Assembly (NCBI GenBank): GCA_003550325.1
Contig: QKWP01000220.1
Coordinates: forward strand, 138,064 to 202,063
Reading direction: 5' to 3'
Source: Gigaspora rosea
Lineage: Eukaryota > Glomeromycota > Glomeromycetes > Diversisporales > Gigasporaceae
Length of the DNA stretch: 64,000 bases
Positions 45,628 to 57,479 of the stretch are shown one piece after another (position 1 is the stretch's first letter; every line of letters begins with the position of its first letter). Below the pieces are notes generated by a model. It saw only the letters and a program-made list of their open reading frames with translations, did no database searches and was not told the origin of the DNA. The position numbers were made by a program, and so were the translations under genes.

Positions 45628-46540
45628 TGGCCAGATAAAAGATCTCTCTAGATTGTAGACCCACTATGTACTATACCCGGGTGTAGATCACAGGATCTTT
45701 TTTAATTAAATGTGACTCTTTTTTACAATCTAAATTGCATATTATAAGTGCAAAATGTATGTGTTTCTCAAATTTTTACACACTACACGATAGAGGTTGT
45801 ACCCGAAATAAAATTCAAATTCTGGATAACCCACCCGTTTACCAGACTATTACTGGGTCACAAACCGGATTGTTTTAAAAAATCTGGGTTACCCGGTTGA
45901 CCCGGTTGATCTGGTTTGTTTGATTGGCTAATGCAAAATTGAGGTAGCTCTTAAGGGTATGTAATTTTTTTAGAGGTTGCACCCATTAAAAAATTTAAGC
46001 TCCGGGTTACTCACTGTTTACAACATTATAAACTGGGTCATCTTAATAATCTGAGTAAACCGTTTTTTTGATTGATTGATGCAAAATCATAAATTCTCTT
46101 ATATGCATTTTTTTAAAAAACTACGTATAATGATAATGGTAACTGATAAATTTATTAATTTTTATGTAGGTGCCCCGAGAATCATGATAATAGCTGTAAC
46201 ATAATCAGTTTATTCTCAAATGGCTAGAGGCCGTCAGAAAATAAACTGGGTTTAAATAATAAAATTTAAAATGACCTCACTCCCAACGGACATACGTACT
46301 GTACATACGTTTGTACGTCACATTATAATGCTTATGGATAATTAATTCGGGTCACCCGGTTAATGATAGCTATGACCCAGTTGACAGGTGTTAACCGGGT
46401 TACTCGGGTAACACTTATACAGGTACAAGCTCTACTACACGATATAAGCTCTCAGCCATGTACTATACCTGGGGTCTATTATAGGTTTTAAATTGGTAAA
46501 ATGTAACAGACCCAGGTCTTGTATCCAGCCATTTATAGTA
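45619..46540. mobile_element. third shell with CTGTAAATGGCCAGATA arms
   Basis: TACTGTAAATGGCCAGATAA (about 45619) and GTATCCAGCCATTTATAGTA (ending 46540) are inverted. Next inward, GTAGACCCACTATGTACTAT with ACCCGGGTGTAGATC on the left parallels GTACTATACCTGGGGTCTAT on the right. It hosts the hAT-like element at 45791. Confidence 0.6.
45783..46442. mobile_element. 644-bp hAT-like element with exact 8-bp TSD
   Basis: The element 45791-46434 begins TAGAGGTTGTACCCG and ends with the mirror GGTACAAGCTCTA; CTACACGA is present immediately before (45783-45790) and after (46435-46442). The interior repeats GGTTACCCGGTTGACCCGGT-like words. Ends resemble those of the 23591 element (TAGTGTTCTGACCCG), so the two look like one family. 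No transposase. Confidence 0.9.
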
Positions 46541-46742
46541 TTGCTAATTTATTACTGAATATTTTAATTTTGACCAGTGCTAGATTATATTCCAATTTGA
46601 GTTATATTTCCAGATTTAAACAAAATAAATTTTTTTTATTTATATGTTTTTATATGTTTTATGTATTGAGTTATATCTCTACTTTAATTATATTTCCAAA
46701 AATGCTCAAGAAAAAGGTTCATATAACTCAGATATGATTGCA

Positions 46743-49041
46743 TTTTTAGCAAAGCAGCTTGACAAAAATTTATTGCTAAAGTATTTATTAATAGAAACAA
46801 CTTATTTTATTTAGGTCTATAATGATTATGAGTAAAGAAGCAAAAGCCAAAAAAGTGTTTGCTAAAGCCTTGTACTCATATAACTTTTTATATGTAAATA
46901 AGCCAATTAAAATTCTGAAATTTTGTTTATACAGATTATTCTGAGAAAATAAAGAATCTAAAATATAAAAAACTAAAGTCTAAACCATTTTAGCATATTA
47001 AAATATCAGGAATGCAATTTTATCTATATATATGCCCTCAGTCTAATAGTATACTAATTTTAATTCCAATTATAATTAAAATTTAATTAGTTACATATGT
47101 ACAAGGTTGTAAATCACCATATTTGGTAAATTGTTAAACTATAATATAATAAAAAAAGATTTATTGCTATTAACTACAATAATAACATTTATTAATTTTA
47201 TTTTTAACTTAAAACTTTTTTTACTTGTTAATTTACAATAATTCATTAATAAATATTTCTAATTTAAAATATTAGCTAATTTATTTTATTTGATATATTT
47301 TTTTTTATAATATACTTATTTTAAAAATTAAAAATAAAATTAGCTGTTGTATTTATACTTTTTAAAATACAAATTATAATACAGTTTCTAATGTTCTGTT
47401 TAATTAATTATATTTTACTAGAGAAATACCAAATCTATATTTTTAAAACTTGTATTTGTATATATAAACATATTGTAAGTAAAATAAAATTTAAGTTGAT
47501 TTAGTAGTATGAATAGTAATATGCATATACATGCATATTTTATAATAATCTTAAATAGTAAATCATTTTTAAAGGAAATAAAAAAATAATAAACCTTATA
47601 ATAAACAAAATCAGAAATTCATATGTTTTCTATAGATAGAATCTGGCTTGCTTATATATAAAGTATTTTTTATTAAGTAGCTCTTTTATGTTTTTAATTA
47701 AAAGTTGTAAAGCTAATTTTTGTAATCCTAATAGCAGTAAAATCATTGAAATTGGCTTAACAGATCATAAAATATAAGGATTTTTCAATTAGTTACTATA
47801 GGGATTTTTTAAGAGTAGGGTGAATATAGATCATTTATCATATGATTTTAGTGGTACAATGAGATTTATATAGAAAATAAAAATGTGCTACAAATAAAAC
47901 CTTTTATAGTTGTTATTAATTTAGCAAAAAATTTTATAATATGTAGTACAAATACTCTTTTTTATAATAGTAAAATTTTAATAAATATAGTATTTGAAAA
48001 AATTATACTTCTATATATCATAAAGTTTTCCTAAATTGGCTCAAATTTTCCTTAGTTACACAAAAATGATTAATTCTGATTGGTTGAATCTATGTTGTTT
48101 ACAATCATGATTGGTCGATCACCTGATTTTATATGATCACAACGTGATTACTATTAAAAATAATCTAGATTCATCCTATCTTTAAGAATTGAAGCACATA
48201 AGATTCCACTTACTATATAATGTAACTAGTTACATGCCTGCTGATTTTACTATGAAATTTAAACCCTTTAACTATAAATCACCTTTTAATTATTATTATA
48301 TCAGTATATTTTTTAAATTAGAGATATTTTGTATTATGAATATTGGCCTTAATAGGTTTAGGCCGCAGATAAGCATTTAGGTTTACTTAGATATATGTCT
48401 AAGTTTTTATTCTTAGCATTAGATTTAAAAAAATGAAATTTCTTTAAGTATTGTAAAAAGTTTCTATTAAATTTAATGAAGATAAAAGCAAGGTCTCACC
48501 TTAACATTTAAAACAAAAAAAAACATATTGGCCTTAATTAGGCCAAGATTAAATTGATTTTTTTTAATGTTCAATAAATAAAGTTAATATGTTCAATCAA
48601 ATTATTTGGACAATTAAGCATTGTCAAATATCCAAATGTCCAATACTATACTATGCAAACTCTGGTGATAACTGTATAGTACTTTTCAGAATCTGCAATA
48701 AATTAAAAATATATATATTAATTAATTATATAATATCTTATAATTCTAAAAACAAATATAATTTAAACTATCTTAAGTAAACTACAAAGTAATATGCAAT
48801 ATACTGAAATAATATGCAGGAATATTATTTTAAATTTTAGCCTAAATTATGCTAAAGTTTGAAATAAAAATTGTTAATATTTCAAAATTTCACAAGTTAA
48901 ATATGTTTTGACCCAATAATCTTTAGTAGTACTAATAGGTATATTAGGACCTCAAGCTATATATAAATAGATCACTATTTGGTTTTGCTTATTTTTAATT
49001 AATTTTATATAAATATTTTCTATTTTTATAATATTAATACT
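46743..49041. other. gene-free AT-rich region
   Basis: No open frame with recognisable content and no clear TIR pair. Small frames (48189-48380, 48589-48780) have no support. Confidence 0.4.
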
Positions 49042-49283
49042 TATTGTCATGGCTAAAGCTAGAAATAGCTGAAGCTAGAAATTAGAGACCTTGATTTAAA
49101 AATATAGGCCCTAATAAAATTACTCTAAAATCTACTTATACTCTTTTAATATTAAAACTAACTCTAAATCTAACCTAACTCTATAAAAAACCCCTAACAA
49201 AAGGCCCAAAAAATTTTTTAAAATTTTATATTAAATAATTAAAATTTTTAGCTTTAGATATTTCCAGCTTTAGCCATAACAAT
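49042..49283. mobile_element. 242-bp inverted-repeat element, ATGGCTAAAGCT ends
   Basis: TATTGTCATGGCTAAAGCTA and GAAATAGCTGAAGCTAG at the left are mirrored by AGATATTTCCAGCTTTAGCC then ATAACAAT at the right. The AGCTTTAG word repeats within each arm. Confidence 0.65.
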
Positions 49284-50349
49284 TATTTTAACTGTTTTTC
49301 TGTAGATCTTTTCTGTTTATTATAATATATTAAGATTTTTTAAAAGCTTAGCTATTCATAGATTGCTTGAGTTCCTGGTATATTTGTTGGATCTATAATA
49401 GCTTTAATATAAAAATATAATCCTTCACATAATTAAATAAGAGTCTATGATATCAATTAAAGGTTTGCTATCAAAAAATTTAGTAAGCTTTTAATGTATT
49501 ACAAAATAAAAATAAATATTTTTGTAACTCAAATATTTTAAAAATTTATAGTATGGAATGATTAGACAAAATACATAGAATTCAATTTTATCTGTTTTAA
49601 TAATCAATATTACTAAATTTAAGTAATTTTAAATTGATTATTTAATGAAATTAGATTTCTCTAACCAAGTAGTTTAGAATTTTGTTGCAATATAAGTTGA
49701 TATGGAAGCTACAAAAATTTGATTTCAACATTTATGTTGTACATCAAAATATAACAAAATAAATCAAAAATTTAATCTATACTAATGTTAAAACTTTGAT
49801 AAGACTTTGTTATCAGTTATATAATAAATAATTATTACTAAAAATAGCAAAGAAGAATTGATTACTTTTTTATCATATAGTTAATAATAAACTGTATATT
49901 TCTTTATCATATCAAACATTCAAGTTAAACTGGCTTTATTAAATTAATTAGAGCTATGATCTTTAATCTAACTATCCAAATTGATCTTTAAATCCAGCCA
50001 AAGGATTTTTACTCAGATTGGTCAAAGAACTTAAATAAAAGATCAAAACATCAGTTACAAAGCTAGTTTTATATGTAATCTAATACAGATTCAATATGGA
50101 TTTAATAAAATCTGGATTGCCTATCAAAAATAGAATTGAGGATCTAAAATAACTTTATATAAAAAAAAATACATTCTAAATAAATCTTTAACATAAATAT
50201 GTACAAAATTATAAAACTTGATTACCAATTAAGTGTACAAATTGATAATTTTCATTATATGAATAATTTTAGACTGAAAGAAGAATTTACCAGACTAATT
50301 AATATCTTAAATCAACAGAGACCTACTAGAGTAAATTTCTCTATAACGA
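49284..50349. other. gene-free AT-rich region
   Basis: Nothing recognised; low complexity rises toward the right end. Confidence 0.4.
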
Positions 50350-50949
50350 ACTATGGGCTGGTGTAAAAAGATTTGTACCTCAAATAGCTCTGATTAAAAT
50401 ATTTTTTGTACAAATTAATTTTAATTTTTTTAATTTAATATACTTATTAGATTACCGGATTGATAAAAATAAAATTATTTTAATTATTTTTTATAAAATA
50501 AAAAACTTTATTAATAGTAACTTTTTTTTTTACTATAGAATTTACTATAGTAATTTATATATACACGTATATAGTAAAAAAAATCAAATTACCTTATTTT
50601 AAAGCTTAATTTCTTCACAACCAGTGATTCAATTTTGCTCAAATTTTAAACATATCTTTATCATATGCACATTAATGCACTTGCGAAGTATCAGCTCATA
50701 GAACTGCATATTGGTTGCGAAATTATTTAAAATATCTTTTTTTTTTAAAAAAAAAATTTGTTTTTTTTTCAAATACAGTAAATTGTACATGCTTAATTAT
50801 TAAAATAAAACAATGTTAAAACAATAAAAATAATATAATAAGTTAGATACTAAAAAATTTTTAATAATTAATCAAGAAAAAAATTTTTTCCTTAGTATCA
50901 AAATTATGAAATTTTTTGAGGTACAAATCTTTGTGCACCGGCCCATACT
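50350..50949. mobile_element. 594-bp TIR element with ACT target duplication
   Basis: The element 50353-50946 has about 30-bp terminal inverted repeats (ATGGGCTGGTGTAAAAAGAT then TTGTACCTCAAA; right mirror ATGGGCCGGTGCACAAAGAT then TTGTACCTCAAA). ACT is found directly outside both ends (50350-50352, 50947-50949). The centre has a palindromic patch near 50620-50740. A 3-bp duplication would fit a PIF/Harbinger- or CMC-like source, but the motif is not the classic TWA. Confidence 0.75.
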
Positions 50950-51544
50950 GATAAAAGGCTTTTTAAATTTAAGACCTAGAATTGTTTTTTATAAAAAAAA
51001 TCTATGATCTTTTAATAAAGCCAAGTAATTTTTTATAATGTCCTTTTTTTTTTCTTGCCAAACAGTCATTAGTTATAGAAAGAATCAAACAATAAACAAT
51101 TACTATATATAAATAATTTTTACAATTAATTAGAAGCATACACCTCTATAATGTATAAAATTTGGATTTGTTAATTATTATTCATTAGCTGGAATTTAGT
51201 GGGATTATAAAAAGTAATAGGATAATCTTTGAGTATAATAATACTTATTTTGATCTAACATTACAATCGTTCAGAAGTTTTGTATTGGTTTATTTATACA
51301 ATTTAAAAATAAATTGGTTTACATATCAGACTGGTTCGGAAAATAGTAAAATCCATCCCATTTTTCTGCTGCACTATATCAATAGGAACAATTATCATAA
51401 AAAGAAATCTGTTGATTGGCTAATATTAAGTGTTCTTGGTAATGATTATAGTTATAATTTTTCTTTTATTGTAATGTATTAATTTTTCTTTAAATAATAT
51501 AAATAAAATAAAAATATAATCTGTAACTAGATTAATGTAGTTTC
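50950..51544. other. spacer, no supported gene
   Basis: AT-rich. The open frame at 51285-51482 lacks any recognisable feature. Confidence 0.35.
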
Positions 51545-52090
51545 ACATATCTGGTTTAATTTGTGGATTTAAACATAACATCAGTGCTTTGATAGTGCCA
51601 TCCATCTCTGCAGAATTCAAATAACAATTTTTAACCTGGAATGTTTTGTCCGTGTCACCTATCTCTGCAGATTTTTATGCTTCATATTAAGATTTATCCT
51701 TTCAACAGCAATTCTATTCGATAACAACATGCAACCTGAAATATTCCATTAGCATAGCCCACCTTTGCAGATTTTTGATAAGAAATAAATAACCTATGTT
51801 CTCCTTTACAACTTATAAATATACTAATGCTTATAAGTTTCAACAACGTTACCATATTTGCAGACTGTTGAGAAGAAATGAATGGCCTATTTTTTTTATT
51901 TTTCACCCCCAATTCTATTCCGACAACAGTATCCAACCTGGAATGTTCTATTAGAGTTAACCATCTATACAGATTTTTGATAAGAAATGAAGGTCTTATG
52001 TTATCTCTTATGATAGTTCAGAACAAACATGTTTGCTTATTCCAATTTTGAAATAATAAGAGGAACCAATTGTCTATAATATAAAAATTT
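51545..52090 (-). pseudogene. decayed Sel1-repeat gene remnant
   Basis: Fragments on the minus strand such as RLFISYQKSAKVGYANGIFQ, RPFISSQQSANM and AEMG-like ends followed by VACCYRIE match the Sel1 units of the two complete genes, but frames are broken by many stops and indels, and no kinase portion follows. At least four unit remnants can be counted. It is the third and oldest copy of this family in the window. Confidence 0.65.
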
Positions 52091-53324
52091 TGAAGCCATC
52101 GGTCTCGCATCTGACCCAATGTGGCACAGAATGAATACGGCCTGTAATACGTGCACACTAAAAACGAAGTTACCCTATTTTTTTTTTTTTTTTTTTTTTT
52201 TTTAATCAGCTAAATTAAAAAAAAAATTACTTTGGAAAAATTTTGTTGAGCACATAAGACAGTATTCGAATGAAAACTTCATTTTCATGTAAATTTTGCA
52301 ATTTTTTGTGGAAATCTGAAATTTTCTTGCTGCCCGTAGAAACCAAAGCTCAAAAGTTACTTTTCAAAATTTTCATAGTAAGGAAATATCAATAAAAAAA
52401 AAAACAACTTAGAAAAAGGTATCTATAGCCCTTTCAGCAATTAGGACACTTTTCATTAATACATACTATATTTACCTTAATATAACTTTATTTGGTTTAC
52501 GCATTACAATAACGCACTTCTTAAAAAAGTCTGAACCAACCTTTCTAAATGCATATGTTCTGCATCATTTCACAATTTAGTCGATTTCAAATTGACCTAG
52601 GTCATTCTTAAATTTTTGAAACGACATATTTTATTTCTCAATCGGTGAAAATTAAAAAAGATAAAATTATATAACCAAGTGATAAAAATTATACGACCAT
52701 TAATAATGTTAATTGGATAAAAATTTACATAAAATTTCATATAAGGAAATAACATAAATTGGCGTAAATTACAGTTATATTGAAAAAAAAACTGTTTTAT
52801 AAATTTAAATAAAAAAAAAAAAAAGAGCTGTAAAAAATTCGCATGATAAAAAATTTTAACAATTTTTACATTACCACGTAGAATGCACTCACATCGTTGT
52901 GTACATAGTAAATACTTCTTTTGAGCTTGACACCCTTCTTTTTCTTGCAAAGTGTAATGTCAATTTTCACTTGAATTAACACCGAATTGATGATTTCAAT
53001 AATTTCGAGGGCTTATGTGCTTTTAAATCGTTCTATTAATGAATGTATTCATGAATGTATTCATGAATGGCGTCATCAGCTACTTTGAAAGAAAAAACAA
53101 TACCGCATACAAATCTTTTTAATTGTATCTTAAAATTTTATTACACGTAAAAAAAAACTTAGGAATAATAATAAAAAAAATTTTCACCAGGATTTTGCCT
53201 TGATTCTCTTGCCTTGAATAGCATACTTCGTTACTTGGTGCACAGCAGAAATTATCTTATAATAAAATAAGCTTGCATCCTTAGGTTATTTTCAATCGGC
53301 TTAATTGTGTGAAGTTTTTTAATT
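52091..53324. other. gene-free region with T26 tract and dispersed repeat
   Basis: A T26 run (52178-52203), and at 52677-52745 a copy of the ACCAAGTGATAAAAATTATA / AAATTTACATAAAATTTCAT repeat also seen at 24811. Triple GAATGTATTCAT near 53040. The minus frame at 52597-52950 crosses these repeats and is not credible. Confidence 0.35.
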
Positions 53325-53720
53325 ACACCTTAGCATAAAGAATTTTAAGATTATGAGTTATCCAATATTTAAAATTTGGTTATTCTGAAAAAGCCCAGAA
53401 ATTGGTTTTACTACGGATGAAATAATAAAGGCTAATGCTAATGGCTATGTGAATCTCTTGGATTTTAAATGCAGTTAAACATAAATTATATTTATTTCGA
53501 TCCATTAAAGAATTTTTCCTTTGACGAATAAGCGTTTTTAATATTTGATCAAAGATTTTACGAGCGTATCATTCCACATTAAGAAATTAATAATGAAAAA
53601 AATGCAAAAGATTAGTTTAAATTAACATTCGAAAGCCTTACTTATTTATTTTTTCTTTTAATGAATTAAAATAATTAATATGATGTAAACGCAATATATT
53701 TGTAGTAATAAAATTTAATA
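53325..53720. repeat. dispersed repeat, shared with 35270-35640
   Basis: Aligned over about 370 bp with the earlier copy, with an additional 70-bp stretch (AAAAAGCCCAGAAATTGGTT to GGCTAATGCTAATGGCTATG) that the other copy lacks. See the coding remnant at 53353-53478. Confidence 0.75.
53353..53478 (+). pseudogene. small coding remnant MSYPIFKIWLF
   Basis: Forty-two codons from ATG to TAA with one internal TGA after MSYPIFKIWLF, continuing KSPEIGFTTDEIIKANANG then YVNLLDFKCS. The second part has clean coding-like composition. The copy at 35315 reads MEYPIFKICLCDSLGFLKCS, consistent with an in-frame internal deletion. It may be the first exon of a dispersed gene family; I do not recognise it. 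Confidence 0.4.
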
Positions 53721-54438
53721 ATGTGACAATATGTAACAATTGCAAAGTAATAATAACAAAATCCGTCGGTTAACGACGGGCCTAGTATCTAGTTTATTTT
53801 TATAAATACAATTTTTGAGTGATACAAATTGCTAGAGAAATAGACTATATGCTAATATACCATATATTAGTCCTTTAATAATTGTTCATGTATACAGCAG
53901 TGTAAACAAATAAATATTTTCATATGCTGAATATTCACTTTAAAACATTGAAAAAAAAGTCTACACCTAAATTTACAATATTCTTTTAAACAATAAAACA
54001 GATTTAAAATTGTTAATAAATTATTAGAAATTAAAGAAAAAGTTACCCTTGACAAAAAGTATGCAATAGAAATGGATGGACTGATTTTCTTTATTTGCAA
54101 AATTTTTAATGGCATTCAAAATAAACGACACAATCGATAAAGTGTGCATATGCAATGATTGAGGTCTTTATTTTACAATTGAGCGCTGCTATAATTATTA
54201 GTTAATCACCAATATTAGAAAATCCATCTTTGAAGATGTTTGAAACGTCAAAAGATGCACAAAGTCAAGTATAAATGCAAGTACTCTTCATCTTGTCTAG
54301 AATTTCTATTAATATTTAGTTATGCAAATATTAACGACGATTACACGCACGAGTGCTCTCAATTTATTCAACTCACATGATTTTTATATAAATTTAATAG
54401 CATCACGCAAATGTATCTCTATTTTTTTTTTTTACCTT
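53721..54438. other. spacer downstream of the BTB gene
   Basis: AT-rich. A minus frame at 53867-54115 lies 320 bp downstream of the BTB stop without motif. No terminator or poly(A) signal can be singled out in such AT-rich DNA. Confidence 0.3.
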
Positions 54439-56057
54439 TCATTTAAAAGTTTTATAAATATTTTTAAATGAAAAAGAGATATTGATGTAGGTATTACATT
54501 GATTTCGTTGTTGATTTCGTTGATTTCGTTCGAATTTCCATGTTAATCCTAAACCAGAAAATTGCTTAACTAAATGATCTCCAATTAGTTTTTCCATACT
54601 ATTTAAAGTAGAAATAGCATTGGAGAATGTAAATTTAGATAAACAAAACTTTTGTAAATCTTGTTGTCCATTATTGGGCTTATTATCAATTATATAAACA
54701 CCATCGCGTCTAATTTCTAAATCTATATTATTTCTAAGATAATTACAACAACGAATAATCAATTCTTCAAAGCCCAAAATGAGTTTATTAACATTATTTC
54801 TAACAGTTTCTATAGCTGATGAACAAAGTATTGTCGATTTATTAAAAGGAATTTGAAAGTAATCAAGTTCTTCTTCAAGTTGTTTACAAGTAACTTTTCC
54901 AGATTCAGTGGGCCAAGTAAGCTTTCCAGTTCGGTAAAATTCCATTATATAATAAAATGCTTCACTATTACGATCAAAAAAGTATTCATTTCCATTAATT
55001 GGATGCCTCAAACATTTATTCCGATCTTGAAACATTGCTCCAAGTAATGTTCCTGGTTGTGCTGCAAGTGTTGATTGAAAAGTCTCATACTATGCAGTAA
55101 AAAAAAAAAAAAATATTAAATAAAAATGGTAGATATTTAAAGAATTTAAAATTTATTATTATTCATTTTATAGTACCTTTTTGCCTCCAACATTTAAAAT
55201 AATCTTTTCTACTGGTGAGTTGATTGGGGTTTGGACAAACACAATGTTTGCTTGAGAATTTTTAAATTTTAATAGTTTTTCAACTGGTGATGAAAAAGTA
55301 ATAACGATATCAAAAAATGGAATATGATAAGGATAATTGGAAGTTTTTCTTTGACATGACCATTTTAGTTCAATTTCAGAAAAATTTTCAACTAAATGCT
55401 TTTCAATCTGTTTTTCCATATTATTCAGGATATCAAAAGCACATCTTTTAAATTGACTAAGACAACTATCTAATTGATTGTTATAAGCATTATCAACCGA
55501 TAACTGATTGTTACTAACTGTTAAAAAAATTTGATTGTCAAAGTTTATGTAATGACTAATGATTAATTGTTCAAAATTTGAAATGAATCGATCAATTGTA
55601 TTTGTAGCAGTTTCTGATGCCAATGAAGAAAATATATTTAATTTATTAATTTGAAAATAATCAAGTTCCTCTTTAAGTTGTTGATAAGTGACTTGTGGCT
55701 CTTTGATTTCAGTGGACCATAAAAGCTTTCCAGTTCGATAAAATTCCATTATATAGTAAAATGCTTTGCCATTACGATCAAAAAAATATTCATTTCCATT
55801 AACTGAATTTTTAATGAATTCATTTCGATCTCGAAACATTGTTCCGAGTAATGTTACTGGCTGAGCAGTGAGTGTTGATCGAAGAGTTTCATACTACATA
55901 TTTAAAAAATTAAAAAGAAGAAAACAAAAAACAAACCATGTAAGCAAGTAAAAAACATGTATTAATTAAAAATTCAAAAGTAACTTAAAATTTACTATTG
56001 AGTATTATACTGCACCTTTATGCCTCCAATATTTAAAATAATCTTTTCTTCTGACAT
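54439..56057 (-). CDS. double BTB/POZ (KCTD/T1-type) protein, three exons
   Basis: Exons 56057-56016, 55893-55177 and 55089-54439, GT-AG introns in phase 0, 1410 nt, 469 residues, no lesion. The first domain (about residues 3-96) begins EEKIILNIGGIK, then YETLRSTLTAQP, MFRDRNEF, NGNEYFFDRNGKAFYYIMEF and RTGKLLW: a potassium-channel tetramerisation-type BTB fold. A linker of about 145 residues follows, and a second copy (about 242-334) repeats VEKIILNVGGKK, YETFQSTLAAQP, MFQDRNKC and YYIMEFYRTGKLTW, with a C-terminal region of about 135 residues resembling the first linker (FEELIIRCCNYL against FEQLIISHYINF). Both introns fall at the same place, right after NVGGKK/NIGGIK. BTB domains oligomerise and often recruit Cullin3; that role is inferred. 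Confidence 0.8.
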
Positions 56058-56382
56058 GCCAAGGGCTTTATTTTCTCACAGGATATGAATGCACAGCAAT
56101 TTAAATTCGAGTTGACAATAGGTCAACAAATCGAAGCAGTGATACGTTAATAAGCCAACAATCACATTTATAATCCCGATTCTAACAAGAAAATCCGGTA
56201 TATGCAAGGAGAAAAATAATTACGTAAAGTTTAATGAATTACCAATTAGGGTTTATTGTGTGTTCACTAATATAACCAAATTTCGTCAGGGCATGTGTGA
56301 CAATAACAAGACAGATATAAAATGAAGGGAGCCTCCAAAGACGAAGCAAATTTGCACCTTCCCCTACCCTCTCTCAATATAT
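56058..56382. other. upstream of the BTB gene, nothing further recognised
   Basis: AT-rich at first, then GC rises near 56290-56370 (AGGGCATGTGTGACAATAAC). It should contain the promoter of the BTB gene; no motif stands out. Confidence 0.3.
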
Positions 56383-56722
56383 GGGGTGTCTTCAATTAAA
56401 AGGGCCCATTTTTACATTTTTTTGAAAAATGAGTTTTCGTCAAATTCATATAAATTTTGACATGATTGACTTTTTTTAATTATAAATGAAAGTTGAATTA
56501 CATAATAAAAAATCAAGATAATGTAAAAAGAAAAATTACATGAGGCTGCGTAGAGCCAACACGTCACGAGTTTACCCGATAGTCACCTGCCGTCTTTAAC
56601 CAATCAATATCGTGAAATTTGATTGATCCCGGATCAGTCCGAAAATCAAACCAAATAATTAAACTCAAATATCTCAAAATAAAATATATGTAAAAATGGG
56701 CCCTTTTAATTGAAGACACTCC
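56383..56722. mobile_element. 340-bp TIR element, GTGTCTTCAATTAAAAGGGC ends
   Basis: GGGGTGTCTTCAATTAAAAG then GGCCCATTTTTACAT at the left is mirrored at the right by ATGTAAAAATGGGCCC then TTTTAATTGAAGACACTCC, about 36 bp of near-perfect inverted repeat. ATAT borders both ends. The interior has a GC-richer patch (CCGATAGTCACCTGCCGTC). Confidence 0.8.
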
Positions 56723-57098
56723 ATATAATCTTGACATCTTTGCAAATCCTTCAGATTTGCAGCCGGGCGCATTACGCAGGCGGGAAACCACTAACTAAGA
56801 TTACGTATCACTATTTTGGCCGCTGTCACGTTTGGGAGAGACTTTTTAATTACAACTTCCGAATTTTAGCTCTAGACTTTCAAATTATCGGTAACCGTGT
56901 AATAGGATAAGCGTAAAACGTTTTAAGCGTGGGAACACGGAAGTTATGGTTTTGCAATTTTATGTCAGAAGAGGCACTCAAATTGTTATGAGCGTGGGGT
57001 TATACAGATAGTTAATTAGATCGAGTAAATACTTATTAATACGTGTTAATTTAAGAGCGTTAAGGGACCGTTACCGTTGCAGTATGATTCACCGAAAA
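56723..57098. other. spacer, nothing recognised
   Basis: Moderate GC. An open frame at 56710-56910 has no support. Confidence 0.3.
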
Positions 57099-57227
57099 TT
57101 ATTTCCCCGACAGGTCACTTACCCGACATCACTCAGGGTGACAATCTGCTAACAATGTACAGCCGCAACTATTCAAAGGTCACCCCTAACCCTATATGAG
57201 GTCGGGTAAGTGTCCTGCTGGGAAAAT
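57099..57227. mobile_element. 129-bp inverted-repeat element
   Basis: TATTTCCCCGACAGGTCACT then TACCCGAC is mirrored by GTCGGGTAAGTGTCCTGCTG then GGAAAATA. The inside has a second pair, CAGGGTGAC and GTCACCCCTAACCCTA. Confidence 0.65.
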
Positions 57228-57479
57228 AGCTTTCAGGTAACTGAGCAACAATCTTAAGGGATTACTATTTATAGTAATAAATGGTTGTATTTTTATTAAT
57301 CATATCGTTAAAATAATATTTTTTTATTTGTCAGTGTTAAAAAAAATGTCCTTCTCTTTGGCGAAAGTCTTCCATTAAATAGTTCCTTGCGCCTTATTCC
57401 TATTATCATTCCCATGATAAAAATATAATTACAGTACTCATAAATGAAATGAATTGTGAGGTATAATCAACAAGCGTTA
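57228..57479. other. spacer, nothing recognised
   Basis: AT-rich; short. Confidence 0.3.

Larger units (their letters stand above)
45393..46580. mobile_element. second shell with GCACTGGTYAAAATTAAAAT arms
   Basis: GCACTGGTTAAAATTAAAAT then ATTCAGTAATAAAT (45393 on) pairs with ATTTATTACTGAAT then ATTTTAATTTTGACCAGTGC ending at 46580. It lies wholly within the outer shell. An inner perfect-looking hairpin at 45436-45627 continues the AGTAA motif. Confidence 0.65.
45364..46742. mobile_element. nested element, outermost Tc1-like shell
   Basis: TACAGTCATACCTGAGTTAT at 45364 is mirrored at the right by ATAACTCAGATATGATTGCA (46723-46742). These are the ends of the 40454-40620 MITE family, but 1.38 kb apart because other elements lie inside. 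Right-hand interior also shows repeats of GAGTTATAT as in the short copy. Confidence 0.65.

Noticed and set aside
52597..52950. 117-codon minus frame with an N-terminal Cys pair
   Set aside because: Covers a dispersed AT-rich repeat shared with 24811 and a poly(A) run; the rest is Phe/Ile-rich noise.
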